Origin: Sphaerothrix gracilis
GTDB lineage: Bacteria; Cyanobacteriota; Cyanobacteriia; Phormidesmidales; Phormidesmidaceae
Assembly (NCBI RefSeq): GCF_030405905.1
Contig: NZ_JASATW010000024.1
Coordinates: 24,767 to 88,766 of the forward strand
Direction: 5' to 3'
Length of the DNA stretch: 64,000 bases
The notes below the pieces were generated by a model that had not been told where the DNA came from, did not search any database, and saw nothing but the letters and a program-made list of their open reading frames with translations. Position 1 is the stretch's first letter, and each line of letters begins with the position of its first letter. Shown here piece after piece: positions 1 through 8,847 of the stretch. The position numbers and the translations under genes were made by a program.

Positions 1-2
1 GC

Positions 3-563
3 GACTTTACCCCAGAGCGATCGCATAAGCTCAGCCGCCTATTGGAAATGCTCGCGGAAGTCATGGCCGAGGGCGAAAGTGCCTTAGTGTTTACTCAGTT
101 TCGAGAAATTGGCGACGCTCTAGAGCACTATCTGCGCCATACCTGCCACTACCCCACTCACTATATTCACGGCGGCACTAACCGCGACAAGCGGCAGCAG
201 ATGATCGCCCAGTTCCAAGATCCTGAAACTGAGCCGTCGGTGTTTGTGCTGTCGCTCAAGGCGGGGGGTGTGGGCATTACCCTGACGAAGGCGAATCACG
301 TCTTCCATTTCGATCGCTGGTGGAACCCGGCAGTAGAAAATCAGGCCACTGACCGGGCTTTTCGTATCGGCCAAAAGAAAAACGTATTCGTCCACAAGTT
401 TGTGGCGATGGGAACGTTGGAGGAGCGGATTGATCAGATGATTGAAGACAAGAAAAAGCTGGCCGGGGCGATTGTTGGTTCAGATGAGTCCTGGCTGACG
501 GAGCTGGATAATAATGCTTTTCAAAAGCTAATAGCCCTGAATAAGCAGGCGATTTTGGAGTAG
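3..563 (+). CDS. SNF2-family DEAD/DEAH helicase, C-terminal part (5' end outside window)
   Basis: The reading frame is open from the left edge, so only the last ~186 residues are visible. They form the second RecA-like lobe of a SWI2/SNF2 ATPase: the stretch containing LVFTQFREIGD, a GGVGITLTKA motif V region, the DRWWNPAVENQATDRAFRIGQ-type motif VI block (arginine fingers in the DRAFRIGQ part), then the usual tail with TLEERIDQMIEDKK. Bacterial members (HepA/RapA-like and the shorter SNF2 group) translocate on double-stranded DNA and remodel protein-nucleic acid complexes. The stop codon lies 5 bp before a SWIM zinc-finger gene, so the two are almost certainly co-transcribed; SNF2-SWIM pairs are common in bacteria. 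The first methionine in view (42) is internal and not a start. Confidence 0.93.
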   Translation, partial: DFTPERSHKLSRLLEMLAEVMAEGESALVFTQFREIGDALEHYLRHTCHYPTHYIHGGTNRDKRQQMIAQFQDPETEPSVFVLSLKAGGVGITLTKANHVFHFDRWWNPAVENQATDRAFRIGQKKNVFVHKFVAMGTLEERIDQMIEDKKKLAGAIVGSDESWLTELDNNAFQKLIALNKQAILE

Positions 564-568
564 AGATC

Positions 569-1405
569 ATGGCCCAGATGAGTCGTACCTGGTGGGGGCA
601 AAAGTTTATCGCCGCCTTAGAAGAGATTTCAGACTCGGCCCGCCTCAGCCGAGGTCGCAGCTACGCCCGCAATGGCAAAGTGCTGGATTTTCAGATTGTA
701 GACGGCACCGTCACCGCTCAGGTGCGCGGTTCGGTCAATCCCTATTTCGGGGTCTATAAAGAGCCTCTGTACCATACCAGCATTGAGTTTCAGCCAATTA
801 GTAAGGCCAAATGGGCGGCAGTAGTCGCGCTGATGGCCTCCAAAGCCAGCCTCATCTCCCGGCTGATGCTCAATGAAATGCCCGAATCGATTGAAGACAG
901 CTTCGTCACTTTGGGACTGCCTTTTCTGCCCAAAAGCAAACAAGATTTTTCCACCGACTGTTCCTGCCCGGACTGGAGCAACCCCTGCAAGCATATTGCC
1001 GGAGTGCATTACCTGCTAGCGGCCCAGCTCGATCGCGACCCGTTTTTACTGTTTGAGCTGCGGGGGTTATCCCGCGAGGCGCTACAGGCAGAGCTAGCTA
1101 AATCCCCGCTGGGGCAGGCACTGGCAGAGGAGCTAACTGCCCAGCAGCAAGCGCCCCAATCTGCCGAGAGCTATTTCACCCGGCCAGCCGTCACAACGGT
1201 TGCAGATAGCGATCTGCAGCGCTTTTGGCAGGGAGAAAAGCGACTGCCCCAGTCAGTTGAACCAGCTTCAGCGGCGTTAGTCTCAGCCGTTATGATTAAA
1301 AAACAGGGTGATTTTCCGGCTTTTTGGTCACGGGAAAATTCGTTTATTGACGCCATGTCAGAAGTTTATGAGCGAGTCAAGGCAAAGAACAAAGATTTGC
1401 TCTAG
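569..1405 (+). CDS. SWIM zinc-finger protein
   Basis: The 278-residue protein carries a SWIM-type zinc-binding motif, C131-x-C133 ... C140-x-H142, inside the context DCSCPDWSNPCKH, followed by the helix GVHYLLAAQLDRDPF usually seen after this motif. SWIM domains bind DNA or protein and, in bacteria, accompany SNF2 ATPases; here the ATPase gene ends 5 bp upstream, so a two-gene operon acting on DNA is the natural reading. The N-terminal part begins with WWGQKFI, typical of these partner proteins, and the C-terminal third is low in recognisable motifs. ATG at 569 is the first start after the helicase stop. The molecular role beyond partnering the helicase is inferred. Confidence 0.88.
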   Translation: MAQMSRTWWGQKFIAALEEISDSARLSRGRSYARNGKVLDFQIVDGTVTAQVRGSVNPYFGVYKEPLYHTSIEFQPISKAKWAAVVALMASKASLISRLMLNEMPESIEDSFVTLGLPFLPKSKQDFSTDCSCPDWSNPCKHIAGVHYLLAAQLDRDPFLLFELRGLSREALQAELAKSPLGQALAEELTAQQQAPQSAESYFTRPAVTTVADSDLQRFWQGEKRLPQSVEPASAALVSAVMIKKQGDFPAFWSRENSFIDAMSEVYERVKAKNKDLL

Positions 1406-1526
1406 TACTTTTGGCTGATGGCTGGCTGAGGCAGCCACCAGCTCTGATCAGAAAATACGCGGATCCGCCCATGAAAATTCAGTATTTTTAGGGTTAAATT
1501 AGCCCAAACCTCTAGAGAAAAGACCG

Positions 1527-1563
1527 AATATAGACGCTTACAAATCAAATATAGACGCTTACA
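1527..1563 (+). promoter_or_regulatory. Phased direct repeat at the diguanylate cyclase start
   Basis: The 16-mer AATATAGACGCTTACA occurs at 1527-1542 and again, identical, at 1548-1563, a 21-bp period equal to two helical turns. The second copy ends on the A of the ATG start codon at 1563. No Shine-Dalgarno sequence is visible before that ATG. The arrangement resembles a tandem operator for a protein bound on one face of the helix, but a recent short duplication would look the same. Confidence 0.45.
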
Positions 1564-4500
1564 TGGATATTTTTAGGGGATCCCAGCTCCACGCTTTGAC
1601 GACTGAACAATCACAACAGAGCCTATCACCCGATCATTGCGACCAGCCGACAAATTGGTGTCCCCTCACGACAAAGATTGCCCAACAAATTCAGCGATCG
1701 CAGGCGCTAGAGACTATTGAGCAAACCGCCGTAGCTGCGGTGCGGGATCTGTTGGGTTGCGATCGCCTCTGGATTTGTCAGTTCGATGCTAACGGGAGCG
1801 GTCAAATCGTAGCTGAGGCCGTCTTGCCGGCCCATCCATCGCGGCTGCATCAGACAGTCGCACATCCCGCCCTAGAGGCTCACTGGCTTGAGACCGACCT
1901 AGAGCAGGGGTTTTTAGCGATCGCTGATGTGGCAACCGCCAACCTAGAGCCAGAACAGACAGCACTGCTGGCCCAGCTTCAGGTCAAAGCCAGTTTGACG
2001 GTGCCGATTTGCAACCAGACCCAGCCGTGGGGGCTGTTGATGGCCCAGAGCTGTACCGGGCCGCGACAGTGGCAGACCTGGGAAGTTGAGGGTTTGCAGC
2101 AGGTGGCCTTACAGCTCAGCATTGCTGTGCATCAGGCGGCCCTAGCCGAGCAGCTCCAAGCAGCAAAGCTAGAACTTGAAACTAGCGCAGCGCGGCAGAC
2201 CCAGGAGATAGAAAATACCAACCAGCGGTTTTTAGAAGAGGTTTATGAACATACCCAGGCGGTGGCCGCAATCCGGCAGCGAGAGGTATTTTTGCGCCAA
2301 ATTCTCAACAGCCTGCTGACGTTTGTTGCGGTGATAACGCCCAAGGGCAAACTGCTAGAGGTTAACCAGGCTCCCCTAGAGATTGCCGGACTAGTGCGCG
2401 AGGATGTCATCGGCCAGTCCTTCGCGGAAACTTACTGGTGGGGCTATGAGGCCGCCGCTCAGGAGAGAATATGGCAGGCGATCGCCCAGGCCCAGCAGGG
2501 AAATGTCGTTCGCTTTGACATTGCGGCGCAGGTAAAAGAGGGGCGGCAAATCATGGTTGATTTTTCGCTCGCGCCGATTACTGATAGCGCCGGGAACATT
2601 ACCCATCTGACGGCCTCTGGCATTGATATCACCCATCGCAAACAGGCCGAAAGCGAGCTCAGCCAGAGCAAAGAACAGCTTGAAGACTTTTTTGATAACG
2701 CCAGCGATCTGATTCAAAGCGTTTCCCTGCGCGACGGTCACTTTGTCTATGTCAATCGCGCTTGGCGAGAAACGCTGGGGTATAGCGCTGAGGAAATCGC
2801 CGCCCTCACCATTTTCGACATCCTCGCTCCGGAGTGCCTCCCCGGCTGTCAGGCGCTCTTTGGGCAGTTGCAGGCAAATACAACTCAGGCCGCGAAACAC
2901 CTGGAAGTCATCTTCCTGGCAAAAGACGGACGCAAAATTCTGCTAGAGGGAAATATCAACACCCAATATCAGGCAGGAATGCCCCTCTATACTCGCGGCA
3001 TCTTTCGAGACATAACCGCCCAGCGGCAGGTACAAATGGCTCTGCAGGAGCAAGCCGTTATCCTGCGCATCTTCTATGAGACATCTCCGCTGATGATGGG
3101 CGGCGTGGAACTCTCAGCCGATGACGACATTCTGCATACGTTTCATAATCCAGCGACGGTTGAATTTTTTGAAACCACGCCAGAAGCCCTGACGAATAAG
3201 TGGCTTAGCGAACTCGGCGCACCTAAGGACTTAGTGCAGCTCTGGGTTTCTCACTACCGCCAAAGCCAGCAGCAACGACAGCCCGTGCAGTTCAGCTATA
3301 AGCACACTGCCAAGTCTGAAACCTGCTGGCTGCTTGCTACCGTGTCTTACATTGGCATTGCAGAGAGCGATCGCCCCCAGTTTTCCTATATTGTTCAGGA
3401 TATTTCTGAAAGAAAGCGGCTTGAAGCAGCCCATCAGCAGACAGAAGCCATCAAGCAGCAGGTCGAACGGGTGGGTAGCGAACTCAAGCTGCTAGAAAAT
3501 ATTCTAGATGTGATCTTAGCTGGCTACTGGGACTGGGATATTGCCCATAATCAAGAATATTTCAGCCCTGGCCTCAAACGCATGTTTGGCTACGAAGATC
3601 ACGAGCTGCCAAACTCACCGGAAACCTGGCAGCAGCTTATTTTGCCTGAAGATCTCCCTGGCGCTTTAGCCTGCTTTGAGCGCCATGTGCAAAGCCACGG
3701 TCAGGTGCCTTACTATGGCGAAGTCCGCTATCGCCACAAGGATGGTTCCATCGTCTGGGTTATTTGCTCAGGTCAGGTAATTGAGTGGGACGAAGCGGGT
3801 CAGCCGGTAAGAATGATCGGCTGTCACGTTGATATCACCGAGCGCAAACAGACTGAAGAACAGCTCCGGCAGAGCGAAGCCACCAATCAGGCGATTCTAT
3901 CAGCCATACCTGATTTGCTGCTGCGAGTCGGACGAGATGGCACCTGCTATGACTTCTTTGCCCCCAAAACTCAGGACAAAGCTTTTCTACCCATTCAGCA
4001 GAACCTAGCCGAGGTGTTGCCGCCAGAGCTGCTGCAGAGAAATTTGGCTGGAATTGCAGCCGCCTTAGCTAGCGGCAAGTTGCAAGTATGGGAGCATGAG
4101 CTGAAAAAACATGGAGTGCTGTGCGCCGAAGAGGTTCGCATCGTGCCCTGTGACGTTGATCAATGCCTAGTGATTGTGCGCGATGTGACTGAGCGCCGCA
4201 GAACTGAAGAGACGCTGCGTAAAAGCGAAGCTACCAACCGAGCACTGATCAAAGCGGTTCCCGACTTTTTGATGCGGATGCATCAAGACGGCCTGCAGAC
4301 AGAGATTCTCAATCAGGATCTGATTCAGGACCTACATCCTGGCAAGTCAGGGAAGGAAATTCAAGGAACTTGGGTCACAGACATGAGGCCGCCTGAAATT
4401 GCTCATGAGCGGATTCAACTGGCTCAAAGGGCTTTGGCAACGGGAGAAATTCAGCGACAGGAGTACAGCTTTTGGATTCAAGAAAAGATTTGCTACGAAG

Positions 4501-6383
4501 AGGCTCGTATCCAACCGCTAGGAGGGGATGAAGTCCTAGTCGTTATCCGGGATATTACCCAGCAAAAACAGGCAGAACTGGATTTAAAGCAGACAAAAGA
4601 GCAGCTTGAGCTTTTTATTCACGCCACTTCAGAAGGTTTTTGGGACTGGGATTTGCTCACTGGCGAGATTTACTTTTCTCCCCACTGGAAGGAAATGCTG
4701 GGCTACCGCGATCATGAACTGGCAAACACGCTGCAAACGTGGGAATCACTCATTTTAGAGGCCGATCGCTCTGCCCTACTGCAGCTCTTAGAAGACTATC
4801 GCCGCGGCAAGATAGACCGTTTTTCCACCACTCAGCGCTTTTGTCACAAAGACGGCTCCATTGTGCACATTCTCTCACGGGCTATTCAGCTCAAAAATGA
4901 ATCAGGGGAGGTAGTGCGGATAGTCGGTAGTCATCTAGATGTGACGCCAACTATCGAGATGCAGGAGGCTCTTAAAGTTTCAGAAATGCAGCTAGCTGGC
5001 GTCCTGAATAGTTCGCTTGACGGCATCATGGCGTTTCGCTCCGTGCGCCAGCAGGGCCAAATTGTTGACTTTGAATGGCTGCTATGTAATCCGGCGGCTT
5101 GTGAAGTAGTAGGTCGCTCCGCCGAGCAGCTCATTGGTAAACGCATGTTGGAGGAACTGCCGGGAAATCGCGAAGAAGGGCTATTTGATCTCTATGTGCA
5201 GGTCGTCAACTCAGGCGACCCGGTTCAGCGGCAATTTTACTACGACCATGACGGTATCGACTGCTGGTTTGAAAATATTGCCGTTAAGCTAGGGGACGGC
5301 TTTGCAGTTACCTTTCGTGACATCACTGAGATCAAACAGTCGGAGACTGCCCTACAGCAAGCCAACCTGCAGCTTGAGGGGCGCGTAGGGGATCTGAAGC
5401 AGCGTAACGTAGAGATGATGCTGCTGAGCGAAATGAGCGAGTTTTTGCAGGCTTGTCTGACGATTGAAGAAGCCTGTGCCGCCATCACCTGCCTCGTAGA
5501 CCCCTTGTTTCCCGACTGTTCTGGCGGCATTTTTATCACCAGCGCTTCCCGCAACCGGGTTGAGAGCGTAGCCTCTTGGGGGAGTCAGCTCAAGTCTGAA
5601 AAGAGCTTTGCCCCCAAAGCCTGCTGGGGTCTGCGCCGCGGCCGAAGTCATACTGTTGTTCAAGAGCGTTCCGGCCTGCGCTGTAACCACGTATCTGCCG
5701 AGGCTGAAGTTTTCACAACGCTTTGCATTCCGATGATTGCCCAGGGAGAAACTCTAGGCTTGCTCCATCTCAGCGCTGAGAATGCAGAGGCGCTGCCAGA
5801 ATCTAAGCAGCAGCTAGCCCGCACCGTTGCGGAGCAGATCGCCCTAGCTCTAGCCAATCTGCATCTGCGAGAAACGCTGCAGCATCAAAGCATTCGTGAT
5901 CCGCTGACGGGCCTCTTTAATCGTCGCTATTTGGAAGAATCGCTCAATCAGGAGGTCGCGCGATCGCAGCGGCATAAGCATCCTATTGGCATCATCATGC
6001 TGGATGTAGATCACTTCAAGCGATTCAACGATACCTATGGGCATGACGCGGGCGATCTCGTCCTGCAGGCGGTGGGACAGTTGCTCAGAGACATTACGCG
6101 CGACTCAGATCTTGCCTGCCGCTATGGGGGCGAAGAAATGATCTTGGTTTTACCCGAATCCTCTTTGGCAGAAACACAGACCAAGGCTGAGAGAATCCGC
6201 CAAGCAATCAGCCAGATGTCGCTGACGCATCAGGATCATCTTTTAGAAAATTTGACCATATCGCTAGGCGTGGCCTGCTTGCCGCAGCACGGCAAGACAA
6301 GCACTGCTGTCATTCAAGCGGCTGACACCGCCCTTTACAAGGCTAAAGCCTTGGGTCGCAATCAGGTAATTGCGGCTTCCTAA
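1563..6383 (+). CDS. Giant GAF/multi-PAS/GAF diguanylate cyclase
   Basis: The 1606-residue protein has no membrane segment or signal peptide. Order, in rough residues: GAF (45-195) of the phytochrome/cyanobacteriochrome type, coiled-coil (200-235), then eight PAS-like units beginning near 240, 370, 495, 645, 770, 888, 1015 and 1135, most ending in the D(I/V)T-x-(R/Q)K-type PAC signature, a second GAF (about 1280-1425) and a GGDEF domain (1440-1600). The catalytic motif is GGEEM at 1522-1526 and the inhibitory I-site RDSD sits at 1513-1516, five residues upstream, so both c-di-GMP synthesis and product inhibition look intact. No EAL domain is present. The first GAF lacks the Cys-His pair that anchors bilin. 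ATG 1563 is the only usable start after the TAG at 1500, although it lacks a Shine-Dalgarno sequence. The gene is monocistronic. Confidence 0.93.
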   Translation: MDIFRGSQLHALTTEQSQQSLSPDHCDQPTNWCPLTTKIAQQIQRSQALETIEQTAVAAVRDLLGCDRLWICQFDANGSGQIVAEAVLPAHPSRLHQTVAHPALEAHWLETDLEQGFLAIADVATANLEPEQTALLAQLQVKASLTVPICNQTQPWGLLMAQSCTGPRQWQTWEVEGLQQVALQLSIAVHQAALAEQLQAAKLELETSAARQTQEIENTNQRFLEEVYEHTQAVAAIRQREVFLRQILNSLLTFVAVITPKGKLLEVNQAPLEIAGLVREDVIGQSFAETYWWGYEAAAQERIWQAIAQAQQGNVVRFDIAAQVKEGRQIMVDFSLAPITDSAGNITHLTASGIDITHRKQAESELSQSKEQLEDFFDNASDLIQSVSLRDGHFVYVNRAWRETLGYSAEEIAALTIFDILAPECLPGCQALFGQLQANTTQAAKHLEVIFLAKDGRKILLEGNINTQYQAGMPLYTRGIFRDITAQRQVQMALQEQAVILRIFYETSPLMMGGVELSADDDILHTFHNPATVEFFETTPEALTNKWLSELGAPKDLVQLWVSHYRQSQQQRQPVQFSYKHTAKSETCWLLATVSYIGIAESDRPQFSYIVQDISERKRLEAAHQQTEAIKQQVERVGSELKLLENILDVILAGYWDWDIAHNQEYFSPGLKRMFGYEDHELPNSPETWQQLILPEDLPGALACFERHVQSHGQVPYYGEVRYRHKDGSIVWVICSGQVIEWDEAGQPVRMIGCHVDITERKQTEEQLRQSEATNQAILSAIPDLLLRVGRDGTCYDFFAPKTQDKAFLPIQQNLAEVLPPELLQRNLAGIAAALASGKLQVWEHELKKHGVLCAEEVRIVPCDVDQCLVIVRDVTERRRTEETLRKSEATNRALIKAVPDFLMRMHQDGLQTEILNQDLIQDLHPGKSGKEIQGTWVTDMRPPEIAHERIQLAQRALATGEIQRQEYSFWIQEKICYEEARIQPLGGDEVLVVIRDITQQKQAELDLKQTKEQLELFIHATSEGFWDWDLLTGEIYFSPHWKEMLGYRDHELANTLQTWESLILEADRSALLQLLEDYRRGKIDRFSTTQRFCHKDGSIVHILSRAIQLKNESGEVVRIVGSHLDVTPTIEMQEALKVSEMQLAGVLNSSLDGIMAFRSVRQQGQIVDFEWLLCNPAACEVVGRSAEQLIGKRMLEELPGNREEGLFDLYVQVVNSGDPVQRQFYYDHDGIDCWFENIAVKLGDGFAVTFRDITEIKQSETALQQANLQLEGRVGDLKQRNVEMMLLSEMSEFLQACLTIEEACAAITCLVDPLFPDCSGGIFITSASRNRVESVASWGSQLKSEKSFAPKACWGLRRGRSHTVVQERSGLRCNHVSAEAEVFTTLCIPMIAQGETLGLLHLSAENAEALPESKQQLARTVAEQIALALANLHLRETLQHQSIRDPLTGLFNRRYLEESLNQEVARSQRHKHPIGIIMLDVDHFKRFNDTYGHDAGDLVLQAVGQLLRDITRDSDLACRYGGEEMILVLPESSLAETQTKAERIRQAISQMSLTHQDHLLENLTISLGVACLPQHGKTSTAVIQAADTALYKAKALGRNQVIAAS

Positions 6384-6717
6384 GCCAGTGCGATCGCTGC
6401 AGCTAAGTCAGTCACGATAAACGGAGTTGCTAAGCGCAACCGTAGCTTTGTTGAATTTTTGCCTCATCTGGCTCTCAGTTGCATGAGAGTTCAATAAAGA
6501 TGTCAGGTAGCTGATTCAGCTATAGACCACCTCTTCAGTACTATATAGCTTGCTGATCCGTTCTTTTCTGCCAAATAATAGGCATATTTTTTCAATCTAA
6601 GCCGCAATTTCAAAAAACAGTGATTTCTGTTACCAACAGAGCTTAATTTTAATCAATTAATCACTCAACAACTTTGCAAAACAGTATGTGGGCAAATTGG
6701 CATCAAGCTATCCGGCT
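6384..6717. other. AT-rich intergenic region before the glycan island
   Basis: About 330 bp without a gene. Composition falls sharply in GC from 6440 onward compared with the preceding gene. It probably holds the promoter for the downstream Wzt-type ATPase gene. I see no convincing terminator, repeat or RNA gene in it. Confidence 0.5.
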
Positions 6718-7971
6718 ATGACTGAAACACTAATTCAGGTAGATGGAGTTTCTAAAAAGTTTTGTCGCGATTTAAAGCGATCGCTCTGGTATGGCTTACA
6801 AGATATTAGCGGCGAGATGCTGTGTCGAGAAGCCTCTAAAGACGCTTTACGTAAAGAAGAATTTTGGGCTTTAAAGGATATCTCGTTTGAGCTAAAACGG
6901 CAGGAATGTCTAGGGCTAATTGGCAAAAATGGCGCAGGTAAGACTACGCTGCTGAAGCTGATTCACGGCTTAATTAAACCAGATCAGGGGCAGATTACGC
7001 TGCGGGGCCGCATGAGCGCCCTGATTGCGTTGGGTGCAGGTTTTAACCCAATTTTGACCGGACGAGAAAACATCTACGTCGGCGCTTCTGTTTTAGGCTT
7101 GAACAAAGCCGAAATTGACCAGAAAATTGATGAGATTATCGACTTTGCTGAAATTTGGGATTTTATTGATACCCCCGTCCAGAGCTACAGTACGGGAATG
7201 CAGGTCAGACTCGGATTTGCGATCGCTACCGCTTTAGAACCCGATATTCTCATCTTAGACGAAGTCTTGGCAGTGGGCGATTTAGCCTTTCGCAGCAAGT
7301 GCTATAACCGCATCGGCGAACTGCGACAAAAAGCAGCGGTTATTTTAGTCTCCCACCATATGGATCAAATCGTGCAGACCTGCACGCACACGCTTTTGCT
7401 GAAAGAGGGTCAGTGTTACCACGCCGGCGATGTGCAGACAGGGGTTAAAACCTACTATGAAATTAACCATAATCTAGAAGGTCAAAGCAAAAGCGAGTTT
7501 GAGCGCTTATCGCCCAGCATCACATCAGTCTCAGTGCGGGCAGAAGCAAATAGTAACTGCTTACTTGAAGCAGAACCTGCTGTTTTGACCTACAACAATT
7601 ATCTCAAAATTACGCTGGAGTTTGAGGCCGATCAAAAATTTGACAACATTACCTTAAGATTTGCCTTTTACAACGTCTTGGAGCAGTTTGTAGCTGAGTG
7701 GCACAGCAAGTTTCAAAATATTGAGCTAGATATACAGTCAGGTAAAAATCAGTTTGTTGTTGACATTGGCCCGATTAACTTAAAAGCAGGACATTATAAA
7801 ATTAGCACTCTAGTGCATGACCATACGGGTATTTACAGCTTGGTTTGGCTTTCTAAAAGTTTGAAAATTTTTATTGAGGGTGAAATGAGTGGACATGCTC
7901 CCTGCCAGCTAAATTCAGCGAGTGATGTCGCTAAAGCAGTCCGATCAGATATTGAGTCTAAAGCAAAATAG
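6718..7971 (+). CDS. ABC transporter ATPase for polysaccharide export (Wzt/KpsT type)
   Basis: The nucleotide-binding domain shows Walker A GKNGAGKTT (residues 69-77), signature YSTGMQ and Walker B LILDEVLAVGD, the spacing and sequence of the Wzt/TagH/RfbE family that exports completed lipid-linked glycans. Beyond residue ~235 follows a ~180-residue beta-rich C-terminal domain of the Wzt carbohydrate-binding type, which in studied members recognises the capped end of the glycan. I chose ATG 6718, giving MTETLIQVDG, because family members start this way; an in-frame GTG at 6688 would add ten residues. The matching permease is not adjacent but lies at 17006, about 9 kb downstream on the same strand, with methyl-, sulfo- and glycosyltransferases in between. 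Confidence 0.92.
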   Translation: MTETLIQVDGVSKKFCRDLKRSLWYGLQDISGEMLCREASKDALRKEEFWALKDISFELKRQECLGLIGKNGAGKTTLLKLIHGLIKPDQGQITLRGRMSALIALGAGFNPILTGRENIYVGASVLGLNKAEIDQKIDEIIDFAEIWDFIDTPVQSYSTGMQVRLGFAIATALEPDILILDEVLAVGDLAFRSKCYNRIGELRQKAAVILVSHHMDQIVQTCTHTLLLKEGQCYHAGDVQTGVKTYYEINHNLEGQSKSEFERLSPSITSVSVRAEANSNCLLEAEPAVLTYNNYLKITLEFEADQKFDNITLRFAFYNVLEQFVAEWHSKFQNIELDIQSGKNQFVVDIGPINLKAGHYKISTLVHDHTGIYSLVWLSKSLKIFIEGEMSGHAPCQLNSASDVAKAVRSDIESKAK

Positions 7972-8031
7972 GAGTTACTGTCTTTTAGCATTTTTTAGAC
8001 TAAGAAATAAACAAAATGATGATGTTTTCAA

Positions 8032-8835
8032 ATGATACTAATGAATCAGACTTTTGTTAGACACTGGATCATAGAAAAAGCTGCCGCTTTTGTTTATTTC
8101 AGTTTAGTTAAATTTTTACGATTATTCGATCGAGCAGATGGCGGTGGTAACAGTCTGGCTGGATTCCTATTTGACTTCCTGTATGATGACTATCGAATTA
8201 AGGGTTGTCGGTTTGAAATTCCAAAGAAGCTAACTACGCGCAGTTTTCGCTCCCGCTTTTTCTACAAAGGCTATGAAAGCAGAGAAGTTTTTTTAGTTGA
8301 AAAATTCATTCAGCCAGGGGACAACGTTCTAGAATTAGGTGCCTGTTTAGGCGTGATTTCCTGCCTCACAAATCGCAAGCTGTCAGACCCTCAAAAGCAT
8401 GTGGTAGTCGAAGCCAATCCTCACCTAATTCCCTGGTTGGCGAAGAATAAAGCCAAAAATCAGTGTCAGTTCGTCATTGAACACTGCCTAGTTTCTGACA
8501 CATCTGACGGTGAGTTCTTCATTCATCCGCTAATTGTCGGCGGCAGCGCCAATCGCCAGACCGGGCAAAAAGTTCAGGTACCCGTCAAAACTTTGAAAGC
8601 TTTAGAAGAAGCTCATGGCTTTACCTTTTCAGCGCTAATTTTAGATATTGAAGGCGGTGAACACGATTTCTTGGTCGAAAATGCAGCTGATCTCGGCCAC
8701 ATCAAAACCATTATCGTGGAATTTCATGACTGGATTATTGGCAAAGAAGCGATCGCCATCTGCACTGACTTGCTCTCTAAGAATGGATTTCACTGCGCCT
8801 TCAAGCAACAATGTGTCGAAGTCTGGCAGCGCTAG
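8032..8835 (+). CDS. FkbM-family methyltransferase
   Basis: The 267-residue protein has the S-adenosylmethionine-binding glycine motif VLELGACLGVISCL around residue 100, the acidic end of strand 2 in VVVEANPHLIPWL, and the FkbM hallmark LILDIEGGEHDFL followed by IIVEFHDW. FkbM enzymes O-methylate sugars or related hydroxyls. Between a Wzt-type ATPase and a sulfotransferase, methylation of a glycan residue is the likely job; terminal methylation is a known export signal for some Wzt systems. ATG 8041 is an alternative start three codons in. It ends 12 bp before the next gene, suggesting co-transcription. Confidence 0.88.
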   Translation: MILMNQTFVRHWIIEKAAAFVYFSLVKFLRLFDRADGGGNSLAGFLFDFLYDDYRIKGCRFEIPKKLTTRSFRSRFFYKGYESREVFLVEKFIQPGDNVLELGACLGVISCLTNRKLSDPQKHVVVEANPHLIPWLAKNKAKNQCQFVIEHCLVSDTSDGEFFIHPLIVGGSANRQTGQKVQVPVKTLKALEEAHGFTFSALILDIEGGEHDFLVENAADLGHIKTIIVEFHDWIIGKEAIAICTDLLSKNGFHCAFKQQCVEVWQR

Positions 8836-8847
8836 CCCTATTTCATC

